Assembly (NCBI GenBank): GCA_958267355.1
Contig: OY279575.1
Span: forward strand, 291,726 to 355,725
Direction: 5' to 3'
Length of the DNA: 64,000 nucleotides
Source of the DNA: an uncultured Alphaproteobacteria bacterium
GTDB taxonomy: Bacteria > Pseudomonadota > Alphaproteobacteria > JALCBB01
The position numbers were made by a program, and so were the translations under genes. The notes under the pieces were generated by a model. That model did no database searches and was not told the DNA's origin. It was given only the letters and a program-made list of their open reading frames with translations. Position 1 is the stretch's first letter; each line of letters begins with the position of its first letter. Shown one piece after another: positions 61,301 through 64,000 of this stretch.

Positions 61301-62916
61301 TGACTAAAGTTCTGACGAAAGAAGTGATGCATCCCGCGTTCAACCCGCGATAAGACTGCAAGCGGTGTATCGTCTCCCATTGAGCCGATTGGCTCCTTGC
61401 GCAGTGCTGCCATCGGATGCAAAATTAACTCCAACTCTTCTTGGCTGTGTCCGAATAGTACCAAACGCCGCCGTAAATCCGCTTTGCTCTGCACTTTGCG
61501 TGCTGCTTCACGCCGACTTGTCCGCTCGCTTGGCTTAATAATCTGGTCAATCCGTACAATACTGCGTGTCCAGGCACTGAAATCGTGGCGTGCCGCTAGC
61601 ATATCTTTCAATTCTGAGTCGTAATACAACTTGCCTTCAGGCAGATGCACTGCCAGCATTTGCCCTGGGCCGACTCTTCCCTTGGCGACAATTTCTTCTT
61701 CAGGGAGTCGCACCATACCTGACTCCGAACCCGCAAACAGCAAGCCATCGCGAGTCAATGAATAACGCAACGGACGCAAGCCATTCCGATCCATACCTGC
61801 TAACACCCACTGCCCATCGGTACCAAAGATGGCGGCGGGTCCATCCCATGGTTCCATTACGGCGTTACAGAGCAGGTACATATCTTTCCACGCTTGGGGC
61901 ATGGTTTTGTGTTTGCTCCAAGCTTCGGGCATGAGCAGGGTTTTTGCCATTGGCAGGTCACGCCCACCACGGACAACAATTTCAGCCACCGCATCCAAGC
62001 CCGCCGAGTCACTAGAACGCGGAGGTATCACAGGCGCAATCGCATCGTAGTGCTTGGCAAATTCGCCTGTTGATAAGCGCGACTCGTGGACTTTCATCCA
62101 AGCGGAGTTTCCAGAAAAGGTGTTAATCTCTCCGTTGTGCGCCAAGATACGAAACGGCTGTGCCAACGCCCAAGCAGGAAATGTATTCGTAGAATACCGC
62201 TGGTGAAAGATCGCAAACGGAGAAATAAATCGCTCGTCCAACAAATCAGGATAAAAAGCACTTAACTGCTCAGCGACAAACATTCCTTTATAAATAATTG
62301 AACGGCACGAAAGCGAAGCCACATAAAAATCGGCTATGCCACGTGCTGATTGCTCCATTCTGCGGCGGGCTAGGTATAAAGTGCGTTCAAAAGTTTCTGT
62401 GTCTTCGTCATCTCTACCCCCGACAATCACCTGCTCAATTTCTGGACGCACCCGATCCGCCAAAGTCCCTATCACCGAAATATCAACGGGCACCTGTCGC
62501 CAGCCAAAGACCCGATAGCCACAACGCAAAATTTCTCGCTCAACAATCACACGGCTTCGCTCTTGGGCTTCGGCATCGGTGCGGGGCAGGAATACCATTC
62601 CAACTGCTAGCGGTGCTGTGCCGGGCTTGTGCCCTGTGCGTTCCACCTGCTCGCGGAAGAAATCAAACGGAATGGCAAAGTGCATACCCGAGCCATCGCC
62701 TGTCTTGCTATCACCGCCAACGGCTCCGCGATGCCAAACGGCTTTTAATGCTTCAATTGCCGAAACTACAACTTGTCGCGTTGCTTTGCCTGAAGTATCT
62801 ACTACGAAGCCAACGCCGCACGAACTGTGTTCTTCGCTTGGCTCGTATAAGCCGAACGGTTCGGTGCGTCCGTATAGGGGACTGATTGCGTTTGCTTGCT
62901 TAATCTTGTCCTTCAT
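58303..62916 (-). CDS. gltB: Glutamate synthase (NADPH) large chain
   Basis: GltB makes two glutamates from glutamine and 2-oxoglutarate. The 1537-residue protein has a propeptide of 32 residues before the catalytic Cys33 (CGVGFVVDTSG) of the class II amidotransferase domain. A central domain and the FMN-binding synthase domain follow (PGEGGQLPGFKV, SPPPHHDIYSIEDI, ISGHSGGTGASPQSSIK). The 3Fe-4S motif is CLMVRQCHSNTCPVGVC, and a C-terminal beta-helix is rich in glycine. Length and domains are normal. The ATG at 62916 follows GAAGGAAAAG. It is downstream of gltD with a 45-base gap containing a short TTGTCCTTCATAG repeat. Confidence 0.96.
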   Translation of the reverse strand: MKDKIKQANAISPLYGRTEPFGLYEPSEEHSSCGVGFVVDTSGKATRQVVVSAIEALKAVWHRGAVGGDSKTGDGSGMHFAIPFDFFREQVERTGHKPGTAPLAVGMVFLPRTDAEAQERSRVIVEREILRCGYRVFGWRQVPVDISVIGTLADRVRPEIEQVIVGGRDDEDTETFERTLYLARRRMEQSARGIADFYVASLSCRSIIYKGMFVAEQLSAFYPDLLDERFISPFAIFHQRYSTNTFPAWALAQPFRILAHNGEINTFSGNSAWMKVHESRLSTGEFAKHYDAIAPVIPPRSSDSAGLDAVAEIVVRGGRDLPMAKTLLMPEAWSKHKTMPQAWKDMYLLCNAVMEPWDGPAAIFGTDGQWVLAGMDRNGLRPLRYSLTRDGLLFAGSESGMVRLPEEEIVAKGRVGPGQMLAVHLPEGKLYYDSELKDMLAARHDFSAWTRSIVRIDQIIKPSERTSRREAARKVQSKADLRRRLVLFGHSQEELELILHPMAALRKEPIGSMGDDTPLAVLSRVERGMHHFFRQNFSQITNPPIDPLRERYVMSLRTRFGNLGNLLDEEEATHREIIELESPVLTNAEAEALFERMGSTATILDCTFPIEEESTGAEDSADKSEDHKNALAHRLAELRKLAEESVRKGNGHLFLSDHNVDSGRAPVPVILAVGALQSHLTACGLRSFASINVRSGTLFDVHNAAVLIGAGATTINAWLAEETLIARHERGLFGDKSVEEVIDGYVEAVNEGLLKVISKLGISVISSYRSGLNFEAVGLSRTLVDEFFPGMPSRISGIGLAGIQRRVLARHGRAYPVGASDDENEVLIPVGGLYRYRGGEEQHNWQGKIIHLLQRAVSSGSIRDWQAYTAAVRELPPASLRDLMEFRTGVHKPVAIEEVESITSIRKRFVTPGMSLGALSPEAHATLNVAMNRIGAKSDSGEGGENERHFRPMPNGDNANSAIKQVASGRFGVTAEYLNQCKEIEIKIAQGAKPGEGGQLPGFKVTEMIAKLRHATPGVTLISPPPHHDIYSIEDIGQLIYDLKQINPEAKVCVKLVARNGVGTIAAGVAKSSADVILISGHSGGTGASPQSSIKYAGIPWEMGLAEAHQTLALNHLRERVLLRTDGGLRTGRDIVIAAILGAEEYGIGTASLIAMGCLMVRQCHSNTCPVGVCTQREDLRERFMGSPDKVVRLFSFIAEEVREILARLGVRSLQEVIGRTEFLHQVSRGDEALDDLDLNPLLVKCELESPLPEHSARKRNPVPDTLDTEVLQDALPLLQGGEKMQLDYAVRNTHRAVGTRVSSEVVRRFGKDKLPSGHLTLRLRGTAGQSLGAWLAQGVRIELLGDANDYVGKGLSGGVIVLRPPMRSRLLPHENTILGNTCLYGATAGALFASGQAGERFCVRNSGATAVVEGCGSGGCEYMTGGIAVLLGGVGANFAAGMTGGMAFVYDAEGLFEKKVNDDSVVFVPVAHSHWQEVLRELVARHLQETGSPRAELLLANWQEELPRFVQVVPKESLRFLAYPLTAEATPSARAG

Positions 62917-62961
62917 AGCGCAGTCTTTTCCTTCGTAGCGCAATTTTGTCCTTCATAGTAC

Positions 62962-64000
62962 CTATGCTTCGGCTCGTGTTACCTGTGCATCGGCTCGGCG
63001 AGCGGATTCATCTGTCGCCGTAGCGGATGACTCGCCCAGCAACTCGGTTTCTAAACTCTTAAGAATTCCTGCGGCAGCATCGCGTCCATCGCGGACAGCC
63101 CAGACAACTAAGCTTGCTCCACGCAGGCTATCGCCTGCCGCAAAAACATCAGGCAGGCTTGTAGCCAAATCAGGAAACCGCGCCTGCACCGTTCCCCAAG
63201 CCGTACATTCAGGAGTCTCCACACCCAAAGCCGCAACCGACTCGGGGGTAAAACCCAAAGCCATAATCACCAAATCGGCGGCGTAGGGAATTTCTTGTTT
63301 GCCTTCTACAAACTGCTTGCGCCCATCTGCTCCGACAGCACCTGCCACCATCTCACGGACAAGCGCGCGCTCCACGGAAGCCTTGCCATCAAAAGCGACA
63401 GGCTGTGACTGAAAGATAAACTCCACGCCTTCTTCTCGTGCCGAAGCAATTTCACGCCGCGAGCCTGGCATATTCTGCTCGTCACGGCGATAGAGACATT
63501 GCACTGACTTTGCTCCCTGACGCACAGCCGTGCGGACACAATCCATCGCGGTATCGCCTCCGCCAATTACCAGAACCCGCTTGCCCTGTGCTAGCAACGA
63601 GCCATTTTTGTGCCCTTCTACAACTTCACCAAACCCTGCCCGATTGGCGGCAATCAGAAAGTCTAAGGCGGCGATGATCCCAGCTGTGCCAACACCTGGA
63701 GCCTTCAATTCACGGGCTTGATAGCATCCCTGTGCCAGCAGGACTCTATCGTGCTGTTCGCGCAAGCTGTCTAAAGTTTCATCCTGTCCGATTTCGCAGT
63801 TCAGGCGAAAGTTTGCTCCTGCTTGCTTGAGCTGTTCTACGCGGCGGGTGACGATTTCCTTCTCAAGCTTGAAGTTCGGAATGCCATAGACCATCAATCC
63901 GCCCGCACGGTCATGGCGGTCATAGAGAGTCACAGCCACGCCTGCTTGCCTTAGCATTCCTGCTGCCGCCATACCTGCTGGACCTGCTCCGACGATTCCG
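62962..64000 (-). CDS. gltD: Glutamate synthase (NADPH) small chain, 5' part missing
   Basis: GltD passes electrons from NADPH through FAD and iron-sulfur clusters to GltB. The window ends inside the gene. The visible part runs from the FAD loop IVGAGPAGMAAAGML through YGIPNFKLEKEIV, DRVLLAQGCYQARELKAPG, the NADPH loop VLVIGGGDTAMDCVR and the final FAD motif PDVFAAGDSLRGASLVVWA. The N-terminal cysteine-rich cluster domain lies beyond base 64000. The tail after the last motif is an Ala/Ser/Glu-rich stretch. It precedes gltB on the same strand. Confidence 0.95.
   Translation of the reverse strand, partial: GIVGAGPAGMAAAGMLRQAGVAVTLYDRHDRAGGLMVYGIPNFKLEKEIVTRRVEQLKQAGANFRLNCEIGQDETLDSLREQHDRVLLAQGCYQARELKAPGVGTAGIIAALDFLIAANRAGFGEVVEGHKNGSLLAQGKRVLVIGGGDTAMDCVRTAVRQGAKSVQCLYRRDEQNMPGSRREIASAREEGVEFIFQSQPVAFDGKASVERALVREMVAGAVGADGRKQFVEGKQEIPYAADLVIMALGFTPESVAALGVETPECTAWGTVQARFPDLATSLPDVFAAGDSLRGASLVVWAVRDGRDAAAGILKSLETELLGESSATATDESARRADAQVTRAEA

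Overview
The window reads as a chromosomal segment of an alphaproteobacterium with moderate GC in its genes and AT-rich intergenic islands. The evidence is the gene order of the division and cell-wall cluster (mraZ-rsmH-ftsL-ftsI-murE-murF-mraY-murD-ftsW-murG-murC-murB-ddl-ftsQ-ftsA-ftsZ-lpxC, with murB between murC and ddl), an FtsZ with a very long linker, a homodimer-type NADP isocitrate dehydrogenase, a HemB with the aspartate-rich metal site, a COX15-type heme A synthase and a GST-fold protein resembling FzlA. Genus cannot be named from the sequence alone. lpxC and a DAP-type MurE indicate a Gram-negative envelope.

Layout. 1-5.3 kb: a catabolic-looking module of a TIM-barrel isomerase (partial), a CoA-acylating aldehyde dehydrogenase of the SauS type, a TPP-dependent 2-oxoacid enzyme and a convergent DmdA/GcvT-like protein. 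5.4-6.1 kb: an AT-rich orphan gene, possibly a nuclease. 6.5-7.9 kb: photolyase, followed by about 500 bp of tightly packed GC-rich hairpins and tRNA-Ser(CGA). 9-32.3 kb: the complete dcw cluster, preceded by a candidate promoter and four MraZ-box repeats, mostly joined by ATGA or TAATG overlaps and closed by a strong terminator after ftsZ; lpxC follows. 32.6-40.7 kb: icd, a LOG-family gene, a LysM protein and an RND pump with its membrane fusion protein. 41-44.6 kb: prs-rplY-pth-ychF. 44.6-45.9 kb: a 1.2 kb non-coding island of AT-rich hairpin repeats. 45.9-56.4 kb: a molybdenum-cofactor and heme neighbourhood (moaE, hemB, msrP, MFS, pgeF, ctaA, tRNA-Gly(CCC), mobA, fdhD, a small membrane ORF, a PQQ-type sugar dehydrogenase, moaA). 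56.4-64 kb: an SDR protein, FzlA-like, gltB and partial gltD.

Functionally the window joins envelope synthesis and division, Moco maturation feeding MsrP and FdhD-dependent enzymes, heme A for respiration, nitrogen assimilation by GOGAT, and a possible C2/sulfonate or C1 pathway at the left end.

Two features stand out. First, short tandem repeats (minisatellites) have expanded inside or at the ends of many conserved genes (RsmH, FtsI, MurE, MurD, MurB, FtsQ, FtsZ, L25, MoaE, CtaA, FdhD, the SDR protein) and in most intergenic gaps. Second, a dispersed AT-rich repeat family with a CGTTTG(A/C)GGA core makes about 70-bp inverted repeats; two copies differ by a compensatory A-T to C-G change, and copies sit right behind gene 3' ends. 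These, with the left-end metabolic module, are the best candidates for undescribed biology.
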